In this document: piece after piece, positions 11,667 through 22,900 of the stretch | Position numbering within the stretch: the first letter of the stretch is position 1 | How the letters are laid out: each line of letters begins with the position of its first letter | Source of the DNA: Golubevia sp. BC0850 | Taxonomy: Eukaryota; Basidiomycota; Exobasidiomycetes; Golubeviales; Golubeviaceae | Assembly (NCBI GenBank): GCA_012976225.1 | Contig: JAAVVG010000052.1 | Location: 1-44,792 of the forward strand | Length of the DNA: 44,792 nt | Direction: 5' to 3' | Made by a program: the position numbers and the translations under genes | Notes under the pieces: model-generated | Told to the model about the DNA's origin: nothing | The model's input: only the letters and a program-made list of their open reading frames with translations | Database searches by the model: none

Positions 11667-12092
11667 TCAAGCCTCACCTTCCAACTCTTTATCCTGTAAC
11701 ATTGTATCTTCGTTCAAAGAAGGAATTTCCTCTTTTGTGTCCCTAGCAGGTTGCGATCTAGTGGCGTTCTCATCACCTTTTGCATATCTGGCTGTTCCTC
11801 CATCTGCAGGTTCGGTACCATCTACCAAGGTTTCTTTCTTATTGGCGGTATTTCCGAAATGAGAATCAATTCGCTCTTGATCTTCCTTTGTTTTTAGTTC
11901 ATCTTGAGGTGGTGCGTATTCCTCAGAGTCTGTGTGGAGATGGGTTAAGGAGGCACAAGAAAAAGAGGAGACAGTAATCAGATAGGTAAGCATCTGTCAA
12001 ATATCCATGACTCTTTAATTCAAGCTCTGAGCGATGACTAAGCTTTTGCACTTTCCTGCAATGTTAGACTTACCCTGTGTCTTGTCAGACAT
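11667..12092 (-). CDS. Small hydrophilic acidic protein, two exons
   Basis: Exon 1 (12092-12074) encodes MSDKTQ and ends in a phase-1 GTAAGT donor. A 144-nt intron ends in CACACAG. Exon 2 (11929-11667) runs to a TGA. The product is 93 residues with no Cys in exon 2 and no hydrophobic segment. It is rich in Asp, Glu, Lys, Thr and Gly (DSEEYAPPQDELKTKEDQER, then NTANKKETLVDGTEPADGG). The composition resembles intrinsically disordered, stress-type (LEA-like) hydrophilins, but I cannot name a family. Phase and splice sites agree exactly, which argues for a real and intact gene. The frame open upstream of exon 2 (to 11993) is intron. Confidence 0.6.
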
Positions 12093-13039
12093 GATGAGCT
12101 GGAAATGGTTTCGATTTGTAGGTACTTTGATGAACCACTTAAGCTAAAGACCTGAAGTGGCCAATTAGATGACCCAAAGAAAAAAGAAAGAGGAAGTGCG
12201 GGTATTGGGATGTATTTCAACAATTTTTGGGAAAGCCTTAACCTGTGTTCTATATGTCTGGAGATGGGGGTAACGTTCTACCAGGTTGTGTCAGCATTGA
12301 GTACTCACCTAAACCCTGATTTTGTCAGCGCGCCAGCCTAGGGGTTCCTCAGCTATAGATCGTCTACGTTGACTCATGGATAAAATTTGATCCAGTTCCT
12401 CTACATGTCTCGTTAATTTTGAGATGCAATCTCGAGCAAGCGCACTTCTCAACCCATTCTGACGTAACGCGGATTCTCACTACGATGATGTAAAATATTG
12501 AGGACTCCAAGCAGCGTCTGAAAGAACGGTCGAATACCGTTTGGAAAAAAAGGAGGGAGAGGGGAGAAGGGGGGGGGGATTGAGTGTACATACCCTTGTC
12601 TTTGCTCACATCGCTTTTGTTTTTGATTTTGGATCTTGATAGTCAGTTGGAGAGAATGGAGTGCCCCCCCAAGGAAGAACATATATGAAAAATACATACA
12701 ATCTTAACCGATTATTACTAAGCGCAAGGTGGAAAAGATTGACAGGAAGATGATTCTGAGCAAGAAGAACTGTACTCCAGAAGGGGAAATGGCAGACAAA
12801 TGGGTGCAGAAGAAAACGCGGGGAGAAATAAAAGTTGACAAAGGGAGATGAAGTCTCTTTTGACCCCAATCTCTTCTCTCTCTTTTTGTCCACGTTAGAG
12901 AATTGCTTTTCCGATAACAATTTTTGCGTCACGCGCGCTATTTCTGCGATGCGGTCTGATCGGAGGCATTTGTCGTTCCCCCCAGTGGCTTGGCCTAACA
13001 TTGCTAAAAAAATGACAAAAAGACCTTCTTCTTTCCAAC
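12093..13039. other. Promoter side of the small gene; no further gene seen
   Basis: This holds a run of nine G at about 12571-12579 and a G/A-rich block beside it, and otherwise short frames. Nothing here is supported as a gene. Confidence 0.3.
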
Positions 13040-13290
13040 ATCTGAAGTACTGGTGGCATGGCTAAGAGTGCTTTGGTGGCTTAAGCTAGTTGTTCGGTAG
13101 TCTGTTGATTGCATTTGAGTTGGTGAACTTTGTTTTGAGCACCTTGATAATTGGTTTGATTGAGTTGAAGATTTCGAATGCTGGCTTCGATGAATTGCTT
13201 CTAGTCTGGAGTTGAAGTTACACCAGCGAGAAGAATTTGAAGGTGTTGGAACAGATTCTTGATTTTGAGACATTCTTCTGACTTGGAAGC
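13040..13290 (-). mobile_element. Possible worn gag-like fragment
   Basis: A broken minus-strand frame has a Gln/Asn/Leu-rich helical character (segments NLFQHLQILLAGVTSTP, NLQLNQTNYQGAQNKVHQLK and ATKALLAMPPVLQ). This recalls the N-terminal coil of LTR-retrotransposon Gag proteins, but there is no zinc knuckle, protease or polymerase nearby. It could equally be a worn host coiled-coil gene. It looks old and is interrupted a few times. Confidence 0.25.
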
Positions 13291-15305
13291 TTGGTTAAGA
13301 TCTGTCAACTGTTATGGTGGACATAGCGTGGATTTGGCTTAGAGACTTGTTGTGTATGAGAAGCACAGGTTGGAAGTCAGTACTTGCCAAGATATGACCA
13401 AGGAAGACATTCCTATTGACAAATGTGGATTCGTAACTATTTACAATGAGGGTGTTTTATGTGATTATGGGAAAGTAGATCCTTCTAGCAAAAGCAGTAC
13501 TCTTGAACGACTCTGGAGGCGACTCGCAAATTCTAGTGACTTCTCTTTGATTCTAGAAGAGCCCAAGACTTTCTGATGGTTTTTTCTCTTGACAACTTGT
13601 GCGGTGTAAGTGTGGCCTCTTTTCTCTCTCCCATCTCTTCGAAATGTCATCAATCTCTTCTCCTTTGTCAACCAGGCTGCAATTCACTGAGCCGGAGAAT
13701 CTGCTTGGATAATCTAGAGGGAAGAACATAATTCCAGGCGCAAATGTGAAGTCTTTGCTGGTGTATTTATTATGACCTAAAAGGCCCCAAAATAGTACTC
13801 AGAGCTAAGATATTCCACACTTTGGTGACTGTATCAACACGTTTGACTTTGTCCGGGGAGCAAGGCCATCTCTCAAATCCCTCAGCAACTAGAGGAAGAT
13901 GCTGTTCCAGATTCTGAAATCTTTTGAATGCTTTCTCAATCAAATCAATTGGGGTGACCCTTTGGTTGTAGCTGTAGTGAGCCAGAGGGTTTGCCTTTTC
14001 TGACCTTCCCTATTCCCTTTTGCCTTTGGGGTGCCCCAGGCCTCTCCCCAACTACCACACCACACCACCTCAACAAATCAATGACTTTCCCTATTCTCAG
14101 TTCAAAATTCTGAGCTTTTTCTGGATCCTACTGAATGAGGCATGACAGCCAGATCTGGCCGACTCTGAAAGCTATCAATTCAAGCCTTCAAAGAGTGGGG
14201 ATTTCATCAATTTTTGACCAAAGCCGCCAAACAAGGGAGAAAAGGCGGTCCTGAATCATTGATTCGGTGGCTTGGTGATTCATCCATAGAAGCTTGGAAG
14301 ACAGGAAAGCCAGGCAAAGATCTTTCGACAAGAACTGATGATCACCTTGAACCTGGCCTAATAGCCATAAACCGCACATTTCCCCACTCAAAAAGCAGGC
14401 AGGATGAAAGGTTAATGTGTTAGAATGGAATTTCTTGTGAATCTACTTTCACCAAGTGTGCTTTGGTCAAGGGTCGGGAGGTGTCTTTTAAAAGACTACT
14501 CACAATTCCACTTGATCTTTTCTAAGCTAAGCCGAATGTTTCAGCTATTTGAGTGGTTCTGGTCTCAAAGAAGCTGGTGATTTCAATTGATCTGTCATTT
14601 CTGTGCCCTCCTGCATCTTCTCCATGATCACGATGACCTGTCTCTTGGTCACTTGCTTCTTTGACAGGCTAAGTAGAACCGTCTTCGTGGCTCCTGTATG
14701 AATGTGAGTGAGCTGACAGGTCATAAGCAAGGACACACAGTTTGGGGGTGTAACATGGGCTTCTGGGCAGAAAGCACGAAAAGGTCGCAGGCACCCTAAT
14801 GCTCAAGTGTCCTCAGTAAGCGTTCACAAGAATGGCTGATCAAACAGATTTTTTTGGGAGTGAACACTTGCGAGGGAGAGGGCCAGCCTAGCTGTAGGGA
14901 CTCTTCTATCGGGGAAAGCACTGCATGTGTCCTTGAATTCAAGCCACATTGCTTCATTGTCTCTGTTAGAAGCAGTGTAGGATTGGACTGGAGTTTCAGG
15001 ATCAGATCAAGAAAGAGACTCAAGGGTTCCATCCTTCTCACACCAGCTGTGCTCTCCGCCTTACGCCCTTACCCCTATGCCTCTACTTTTATTTGTACTT
15101 TCTAGATTCAGTTCTGGGGACAGTGACTTTTCTTCGACTTTGGACAGCTTTTGCTTTAGGGTTACGCCTCTGCGCAGTCATCTTTTCAGACATCAAGGGA
15201 TAGGAAGTTGATCCGAACGATGTAGAACGAACGGACTCTACAGACGTTGAAGTCCTGATGATCGTTGCTTCCCCTCTTCTCCTCTCCTAATCTCATCTCA
15301 ATTCG
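13291..15305. other. Two kilobases with no assignable gene
   Basis: Several frames of 60-83 codons occur on both strands (for example minus 14391-14188 and minus 15041-14796), but none carries a known motif or joins by splicing. A C-rich patch lies at about 14030-14075. The region may be relics of mobile DNA. The end contains the promoter of the DUF1748 gene. Confidence 0.35.
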
Positions 15306-15727
15306 ATGTTTGGTAAACTATTTCATTTAGGAATTGACGCTGTACTGTAAGTCACCTCGATCCGTGCGAATCCAACTCCTTCTTCTCTTCTCTTCCTCTA
15401 TCAGTCGGCAGTCCCATCCTTATCACCAACCAATCTCTCCCTCCTCAGACTCTCAGTAGCTCTATCGGGAATCAAGCGTACAACAGGATTAACCCCCTCT
15501 CTCAAGATCATTCCTTCAAAGGATATCAGGAATCTTGTAAGGTGTTGGTTGGAGACTGGCGAATGGTTAGTAGAGTTTGATCGGGATGATGATGAGCATA
15601 GACTAGAGATGAAGGTGTGCTACTCTTAGGCTGACTGATCTACCTATCACTGTCAATCTACTGCAGGGTCATGGACTTCTCAATAGTCATCCTAGGTAGA
15701 TCTTCCTATTTCGAAAGGATTCGATGA
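15306..15727 (+). CDS. DUF1748 family small protein, three exons
   Basis: Exon 1 (15306-15346) encodes MFGKLFHLGIDAVL up to a GTAAGT donor. Exon 2 (15449-15565) encodes SVALSGIKRTTGLTPSLK and ends at LETGEW. Exon 3 (15667-15727) encodes VMDFSIVILGRSSYFERIR and the TGA. All phases fit (41, 117 and 61 nt; 72 residues). The pattern of a GK..H..DAVL start, a [A/S]GIKR[T/S][T/S]GL core, GEW and a final [S/N]xYFER is the fungal DUF1748 signature as I know it; length is normal for that family. The function is unknown; two short hydrophobic segments suggest a membrane or mitochondrial location. No damage is visible. Each exon is too short to stand out as an open frame. Confidence 0.85.
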
Positions 15728-17114
15728 TACTCTCACTTCTGCAAAGCCATCCTTTCGAAGCCAAACTTCTATTAGTCATTGCTAGATCCCATAAACCTTG
15801 TGTTTCATAGATTCTAAGACCTTAATGACATCTAAGAGAAGAGAGAAAGAGAGGTAGAAGGTTAGGAGAGGGGAAGGTGATGATAGGCTCTCTACTTCCA
15901 AAAGGTTAGTAGGCTTTTGATCGCATCTCGTCAACAGAATCTGTTTGTGTTGGGGAGTAGGATTGAAAGGTGGAAAGTGGGATTGAGACGCTTCTAGAGA
16001 GACTCTGTTGCTCCTCTCAGCTCATGCTGGGATCTGATCTTTCCACACATGAGGTACCAGATCTCTACCTTCTGTTCATTCATTTCTATTTTCCATTGAA
16101 ATGGTGATGTTTCATGAGAAAGAGGTTTTCACGTGCTCTTTTTCTCCAAGTATGCTGGATGACACAACACTTCTGTTTCTCCTTTTTCCTCCCTCGACCT
16201 ATCTAGGTTCTCTCGATTTGCTTTTTCCTTTCTTCTAGCTTTTTAGAATCCTTACAGCCAGCCCGATCAAAATTCAAACTCAAAGTGGTTCAATCTTCTC
16301 ATCTTTCGTTTCCCTCCTACTCAAATTTCATCCATCCCTCTTCTCTTTGATCTCATCACGCCACTATTCCCATTCCTCCTCAACCTCTCATCTTTTCGCT
16401 CTCTCTTCGTTCTCACCCCTCCTCATTCCCTCTCTTCTTTCAATCCTCCTTTTGCATCTTTCCTTCTCTCCATTGTTTTCCTCTTCTTTCTTTTTTCTCT
16501 TCTTCCACTCCTCCTCCTCTCATCTTCTCTTTCCTTCTCACAATTCCACTTCATGCCTTCCTTGACAACCTCCTTTAGCCTCTTGATTCCGTCGCTTTTT
16601 GTTCCATATTCTGAAAACTTTCCCCGTCTTCCCTGTTTTGACCATTTGTACTTTTATCTCTCTCTCTTCACTCTTCTTTTGTCTGCTTCAGAAATGAAAA
16701 GGGGTTCGAAACTTTGGGTGTTTGAGTTGTGGTTCGTTCTAAAGCAACCAAATATGGAAGGATCTTTGTTGAAAATTGTCGTTCGGTTGCTCTTACGCAA
16801 GGTTAAATCAAAGCAGAATTTAGAAAAATGAAAGGAAAACTAACTGAAACGAAAGTGAAGGCCTTTATTCTGGGTCTGCATGAGGTTTTCCAGGGAAAAA
16901 AGGAGATCAACGACCAAATGTGAAATGTCGACCCGTCGACAGAAGCTTCTTATTGGCAAATAGATTTTGAGAATTCAGCGAGTCACTGAAGGAGATGTGG
17001 AAGAGATGTGGATGGCTGACATGTAGAGGGATAGAAGAGTAGACACGAAAGGAATATATCTAAAGCACTTAAAGAGATCCAGATGTGATCGCAGTTGTCC
17101 TCGAAATTTGAGCG
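15728..17114. other. Intergenic, with a long C/T-rich tract
   Basis: The stretch at about 16320-16560 is strongly pyrimidine-rich (runs of TC and TCC), giving a 72-codon Ser/Leu/Phe frame that is a composition artefact. Such tracts are common in fungal promoters and 5' leaders, but no gene starts convincingly after it. Confidence 0.4.
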
Positions 17115-17600
17115 TCAGAGGCATCGTTGGTAGCTCTGAAGCCTCTTAAGGTCGACCAAGTTGGGAACATTGAGAAGTAGCGAGTCAACAAGGACCACGA
17201 TACTTTCGCTTGCCTGATTATCGATTCCTCTTGAGCTCAGAATGAAAGTTCTGAGAGCTTGCTTGGACCGGAGAATCGATTCTGCGAGTTGGTTGAAGTT
17301 TAGATGTCTATCTTCCCACTTGATCTCAACCTCAAATGAGATTTCTTCTAAAGTTGATCTACTCTTCTCATCAAACTGGTCGATAGCAGATTGATTTTCT
17401 TCCAGATTCCTATTTCGAAGCTCTAGTACTCTCCAGAGGTTCTTGTTCTCGTCCACCAACTTCCACCATATCTTGCATACCACCCTAGCTTTAACCACCC
17501 GTCTCGATTCCAGCCTCTTGAACGTCAGTGAGTAGGGTCTCTGCAGGTTGGGCGTCATTGATCCATCTCATCGTGGAGAGATTCGAGAATGGAGATAGTG
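17115..17600 (-). pseudogene. F-box protein gene, decayed
   Basis: F-box proteins bind Skp1 and present substrates to SCF ubiquitin ligases. The frame contains FKRLESRRVVKARVVCKIWW followed by LVDENKNLWRVLELRN, which matches the F-box core (hydrophobic-x3-L-x6-VCKxW...LW). Downstream is a leucine-repeat-like part (LNFNQLAESILRSKQALRTF, SLLLNVPNLVDLKRL). The residues expected just before the F-box (PAETLLTDV) lie in another frame, so a one- or two-base change near 17525 breaks the N-terminus. The frame stops at 17115 after about 147 codons, short for an LRR F-box protein. I found no clear continuation. Confidence 0.55.
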
Positions 17601-17806
17601 GGATGCTCATAAGTCACTCGAGTAGCCGAGGAAGCTGGAGGAAAGGGTAGTGAAGAGGAAGATGGCAGATGAATCAGTAACAACAGCTCTAATCTCTTGA
17701 AACACGAACAGACTCACTTTCAACAGACTCACTTAGAAACGTAAAGCGAGGAGATAGAAGGCAACCAGGTAGAAGAAGCCAGGCAAGGCTTCAATAAGCT
17801 TCAAGG

Positions 17807-19057
17807 TTGGACTGGCTTCGAACTGAAGAAGTTCCTCCGAAGTCGAAAGCTTTCTGTAGTCGAGTAAGAGCTAGCCTGGATTCTGCTGGTACCTCCGATG
17901 CAGCCTCTGGCAAAGCCAAGCCGGTGAAAGAAGGTAGTAGAGGTCAGAAGAGACAGAAAAGTTGGACGAAGCAGGAAGGCATGCTGCTGTGCTCTCTTCC
18001 TGTGGACTCGCCTTCTCTTCTGTTCTTCAGAGTGTCTCAAAAGTTCAATCTGAGACTGTTGTATAACCAATCCAATTTCCAGAATGAATGGAAGAATTTG
18101 ATGCCATGGTTCGAAAGAGAAGATGCAACGTTGAAATCTTGAAGTTCTTGACCAACCACCGCTCAATTCTCGAATCCTTTCTTTCATTTCACTCTACCTT
18201 CGAATCAGTTCTCCGAAATGAGTCTTACCTACAGCGAGACAAAAGAGAGAGAGAAGGGAGCATGACAGGGGTAGCTGCTTCTAGTCTGACAGCTGCAACA
18301 CTGGCTGAAGGATGACCTCGTTCTTCTTTTCACTTCAGCAATTACCGTATCGGTCTGCGACTAGATCTAATCTATCAGCAAGTTCTTTGTTATCTCTGTT
18401 TGGCTCGTAGGAAGAGGTTTGCAAGATGGAGAGTCTAAATTAATCAGACCACAACCTCGAGGGTGGAAGAAGGACTGATGCGAGCAGAAGACGCACAACA
18501 GAATGCGGCTGGGAAAGCGAGAGATTTGTTTTCAAGAGTGGAGAAGACAAAGTGGAAGGAGGACACGATGGGAAAGAGGTGAGTCAAAAGACATCAGAGT
18601 CGAGAGGGGCTGTTAAAGGGGAGAGGGAGAGACAAAGAAGTGGAAATCCCTCAGTATAACCGGGTGGATCATTAGCAGTATGAGGAGATGTCAATCTCAA
18701 AGCTCTAGATTTCGGCTTTGCCATAAAGGGATGGAGGTGAGGGGTGCCCGAGGGAGAAAGAAGGCAGTGGCTCAAGATCCAGAAAGTCTTGCTATCACAA
18801 AGCCTGCTTTTGAAGCCAGGCTACCTTCTTTTGCAAATCGGAAGTTCAATTCAAGTCAATTGGCTCTCCTGGTTGTCGGAGATGGTCAACGGACGGCTTG
18901 GAGGTCAAAGAGGATTAGAGAACCAAAGACCAAGGAGAAAGATCGACTATATGCTGTCAAAGCCGCTTTGAAAGTCTTGGAGGTCTCTTTTGATCTCATT
19001 CAAAACCTTTATAAGTGCCTTTGGAAAGACAATATTGGAAGACTGAAAGTTAAATGA
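17807..19057 (+). pseudogene. Copy A of a duplicated unknown gene
   Basis: The family is not recognised. Coding segments on the plus strand are: 17807-17990 (PKSKAFCSRVRASLDSAG...); 18088-18315 (EEFDAMVRKRRCNVEILKFL, then LESFLSFHSTFESVLRNESY); 18480-18580 (MRAEDAQQNAAGKARDLFSR, ending at an AG/GTGAGT donor); and 18680-19057 (QDPESLAITKPAFEARLPSF ... KTKEKDRLYAVKAALKVLE). A second, diverged copy lies at 30290-31370; the segment DPxSLAxTKPAFEARLPSF is shared at protein level, which fixes the strand and frame. Segments do not connect cleanly, so the copy is probably decayed or has exons I did not resolve. Minus-strand frames over the same DNA are shadows. Confidence 0.45.
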
Positions 19058-19100
19058 TGGATTCAGGGTCACTCTCAAGACTCACTTGATTCCGTTGCCT

Positions 19101-19168
19101 CTTGTCTGGCCCCGAAACCTTCTTCTCTCTGTTTCTTGTCTGGCCCCGACACCTTCCTCTCTCTGTTT
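19101..19168. repeat. Tandem duplication, two 34-base units
   Basis: The unit CTTGTCTGGCCCCGA... is present twice back to back (19101-19134 and 19135-19168), with two base differences. It is T/C-rich and followed by TTTCAG, so it may lie in an intron or leader. Confidence 0.75.
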
Positions 19169-19403
19169 CTTTCAGTTCTGACAGGAGCAAAGATAGAGAT
19201 TCCAATGACTGTCGGATTGGCAAAGTGTCTCTGATTCGTCAGTTGCTGTGCAACGAGATGGGTAGGTGTCGAATGGGGAAGTAACTTGACTTCGCTCCTG
19301 TTGGCTAGCTGGTTTTCGTCGAAAGCAACTGAAACCCGCTTTTGTTCTCAGAGTCTGGTTTGAAAGGAAGGTTCAGAGGTGATCGAGTCCGGCGGGGAAA
19401 GGA

Positions 19404-19691
19404 ATGCGAAACCGTTTAGTCTCAAGCTGTTTGATCTTTGTAGTCTCTCATCTCTTCTTCGAAATGAACGGTCTTTCTTTTTCTATTCCGAATGCAAATG
19501 TTCTGGCTCGACAAATCGAAACAAGCAGCCAAGCCAGTTCGGAAATCCCAAAGAGATCAACGACTTCGGACACAAGTTTAAGCATAAGTGTAGCAATTAA
19601 CGAAAAAAAGAGGGTGTATCATACGAGATTAAACGATTCAGCAAAAAGAAATGCGACTGTTGGTGGGATTAGAGATTCTTATAGTAAATGA
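19404..19691 (+). CDS. Possible small protein, 95 codons
   Basis: The frame starts MRNRLVSSCLIFVVSHLFFE, with a hydrophobic N-terminus that could be a signal peptide or anchor. It continues as a Ser/Thr-rich polar stretch (NVLARQIETSSQASSEIPKR) to TAA. Codon choice looks like that of neighbouring genes. No family is recognised and no paralogue is in the window. It faces the 3' end of the homeobox gene about 280 bases away. An overlapping frame starting at 19379 is less protein-like. Confidence 0.35.
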   Translation: MRNRLVSSCLIFVVSHLFFEMNGLSFSIPNANVLARQIETSSQASSEIPKRSTTSDTSLSISVAINEKKRVYHTRLNDSAKRNATVGGIRDSYSK

Positions 19692-19969
19692 TGACGAGAC
19701 TAGACGGGAACGAGAAAGATACAGAAAGAGCAAGAGCAGAGTAGAAATCGTGAACTTCGGAGAAGGATCGTGAAGACATGAGAGGTAGCTGTTTTTTCGG
19801 GAGGGCAAGGGAAAGAGAACGAGCAAGGGGAAGAGAAAGAGATATGGGAAACGGAACTAGAAATAGCAGAGTCTAAAGTTGCGAGAATCTTGACTTGAAT
19901 ACGAGGATAGGAGATTACTTTCGAATCTCTGATTTTTTTTTGATTTTTGAAGTTTGAAGTCTATTGAAT

Positions 19970-22900
19970 TCAGGCTTCATTGTTTGAAGGAGGTTGATCT
20001 ACCACCTTCTCCCCAACATGGTCTTGATTCTTTTCGGGCGATTCAACCTCAACCCCAACGGAAGAAGTTCCAGCTTCTTCCTGCCTTGTCGTCTCGACCT
20101 GAGTATCGACGGGGATCTGAGTCTCACTTCGAAGTTGATTTTCATCTCCACTTAGAGATTCTAGAGTTGAAGATTGAGGATGACTTTCAGTTGAATGGGA
20201 TTGAAGCGTCGATTGAGTTTCGATTTTCCTTCCTTCAGAACTTGTTGAAACCATCATCTCCCCTCCACTACCAACAGCACTTGGAGTTCCCTCATTTCCT
20301 CCAAAAGCTCTTTCCAATCCAGAACTAGTAGCACCAGAGAATGGACTTCGAATACTTCCACTAGCACTACTATCAAGATCTGACCTTGCGGTTTGGGGAA
20401 TTCCAACTTTCAAACCTTCTCTAGAGATCAAACCGTCTTCGGATCTAGAATGATTGATAGCGGGTCTGACCATCATCGAAGAAGAAGTAGGAGGCTGAGG
20501 TGGTCTCAATTGAACCTCTCCGACAGAAGATCCATGAGGATGTAGCCTGATAGGGGCGAAAACGTGATGAGGATGAGAAGAAGCGGTGGGAGAGTTTGAA
20601 GTCCAAGGTAAATGATGAGAGGTTTGGTTGGTTCTCAATTGAGGTTGAGGTTGAGGTTGAGGTTGAGAGTGTTCGTAAATTGGATAAGGTTGACCACCGT
20701 GAGAATGAGAAGGATGAGGATGGTGATGATAATGGGGTTGAGGATGAGAAGAAAGAGAGTGGTGATGAGAAGTTTGAGTTTGTTGAGGATGAATTCTTAG
20801 ACCACTGTTATCATAACTTGGATGAGGAGCGTGGGTTTGACTGTGAGAATGTCCATGATTCCCATGGTTCGATCCGTAGCTACCTCCAACCGGATTATAA
20901 CCTGGCAGACTATAGTTCGGATTGTAGGGGCTTTGACCAGCTGAAGTTGGTGTACTTGTAGTAGGTAAAGAAGCCGTAGAAGTCGATGGACTTGAATTCG
21001 ATCCATAACCAGGTCTTCCATAACCGAACTGAGAAGGTGGATGTTGTTGAGAATAGAATGAAGTTGGATAGTGTTGACCAGAGGTGTACCGATTGGGACC
21101 ATGACTTGGAGTCGAGGTGTATAAAAATTGAGATTCGTGACTAGTAGAAGTTTGAGGATTTGGATGATCGTAAATCGAGGGTCTGTTAGGAGCATAATGA
21201 TGAGATCCATCTCCTAGATTCTGAGCTGGATCAGGAGCCGAGTTAGATCTGAAAACTTCAGAAGAACTTTGCTTCGAAGCTGAACTTCTTGGTAAACCAT
21301 CTAAACCATCTCTAACAGGTGGAGCAGGAGAATACCTAGGGATAGTAGCAATGTGACTACTAGCTCCACGTTCTTCTCTCTTAGAGTAAGAAGTGATGAC
21401 TTGATCTTTTCCACCACTTTCTCTACTACCATCTCCTCTGAACTCTCTACTAGACTTCTGTCTAATTTCATTCCTCGAGTCAAAGTTTCCTTCATCTTTC
21501 CTTTCACCGAATCTAGGTGCTTCTCTAATAATTTTCCTTCCAACTCCCCAACCATCTTCTTCACATTTCCAACTAATCTTCCCTCTATTAACTGGATCCT
21601 TTTTATGATAATCTTCCATCTCTGCCACTTTCTCCTTTAATTCCTCATAGGGACCAGTAACGACATGAAATAAAACGTTAGTGGCTTGTCTACCTTCAGT
21701 GAAATCAGCACATTGTCTCCAAGTAGGTTTAGTTTTCCTTCCTTCGTTATCTTCTCCTTTCTCTGGACCAGAAGATCTGAAAACTTCCATAAAGAAAGTT
21801 GGAGGTCTTTCTAATTGTAATGACAAGTGACCTAATAAATCTGAGGGTGAAGAACCTTCCGAAATCTCGGCTGAAGTTGGACTTGATGGTCCGGAGAACT
21901 CAATGGAGATGATTGAAGTATAGGGAACTTCTAGTTTGAATCCTACTGAATCTGAAGAAATGTACCAGATCAAGCATCCTGCTTTACGAGAATGATAGCA
22001 GATCAAAGGTGAAACTCTACGCCATCTTCCGATTTGAAGAGAGATTGCTGGTAGAGCCATGACCGAAGCTGTCGAGCGAAGAGAGACGGTTGACAGAAGA
22101 GAGGCAAATGTCAGTTGATTCCTCTCTCTCATTATGATCTTCTCTTTTCCGAGTCCATCTATCCAACATTCAAGATACTCACGAACATCAGACGGCACAC
22201 TACTCTTAACTTCCATCTTCTGTCTTTTCTGGTTCTTTTCCTTTTCTCTTTCCTTTGGAAGAGGTGGACCCACAGCTACGAAACCTTCCGGAAGAGGTGG
22301 ATCGTCTTTAATAGGTCTACCTTTCTTTGCTCCACTCGAAGTTAAACCAGTCATTGAAACGGTTGAATCGGGACTAACTTCTCCAGCTTCGATATCCGAT
22401 TTCAATTTAGCACGTCTGAGGAGATGGGGAGAATACGAAGGGAGAAGGTGTGTGTCAACATTCGCGCGGTGATCAAATTCGAAGGTTTCTTTCTCCCTTA
22501 GAACCCTTCCCTCAAGATTCAAAAGACTTTTCCGAAAGTGAAAAAGAATTGAAGTCTCTCGCTTTCTTCCCAAACCTCGTAAACACTTCTTCCTAAATCC
22601 CAATCCCAAACCTCCCAAAAACCCTCTTTCGTTTACTAAATTCGAAAAAACTCACCTATTCTGAAACCAGACCCTAACGCTCCTCTCAGGAGCTTCTAAC
22701 TCATTCGCCAACCTATCTCTGATAACAGCTGTTGGATTCTTATTATTCTGAAAGAAGCTCTCCAACCCAATTCTTTGAGATTGATTGAATTTGAATCTAC
22801 CTTTCCCTTTTCCATCCCTATTCCCAATTCCCTCTCCCTCAGTTCCACCTCCACCATTCCCTCCCATTCCATGACCATTTTCAGTAAAAGAAGTATCCCC

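Noticed and set aside
16347-16565. 72-codon Ser/Leu/Phe-rich frame on the plus strand
   Set aside because: It is the translation of a C/T-rich tract and has no splice or family support.
17801-18187. Minus-strand frame with two apparent TTGA-type stops (18037 and 18163)
   Set aside because: I first counted these as extra cases of the TGA pattern. The copy comparison shows the gene is on the plus strand, where these sites read as ordinary Ser codons, so they were removed.
19178-19284. P-loop-like GKVSLIRQLL suggesting a small GTPase
   Set aside because: The second P-loop residue after GK is Val rather than Ser or Thr, and no other GTPase motif (DxxG, NKxD) is found near it.
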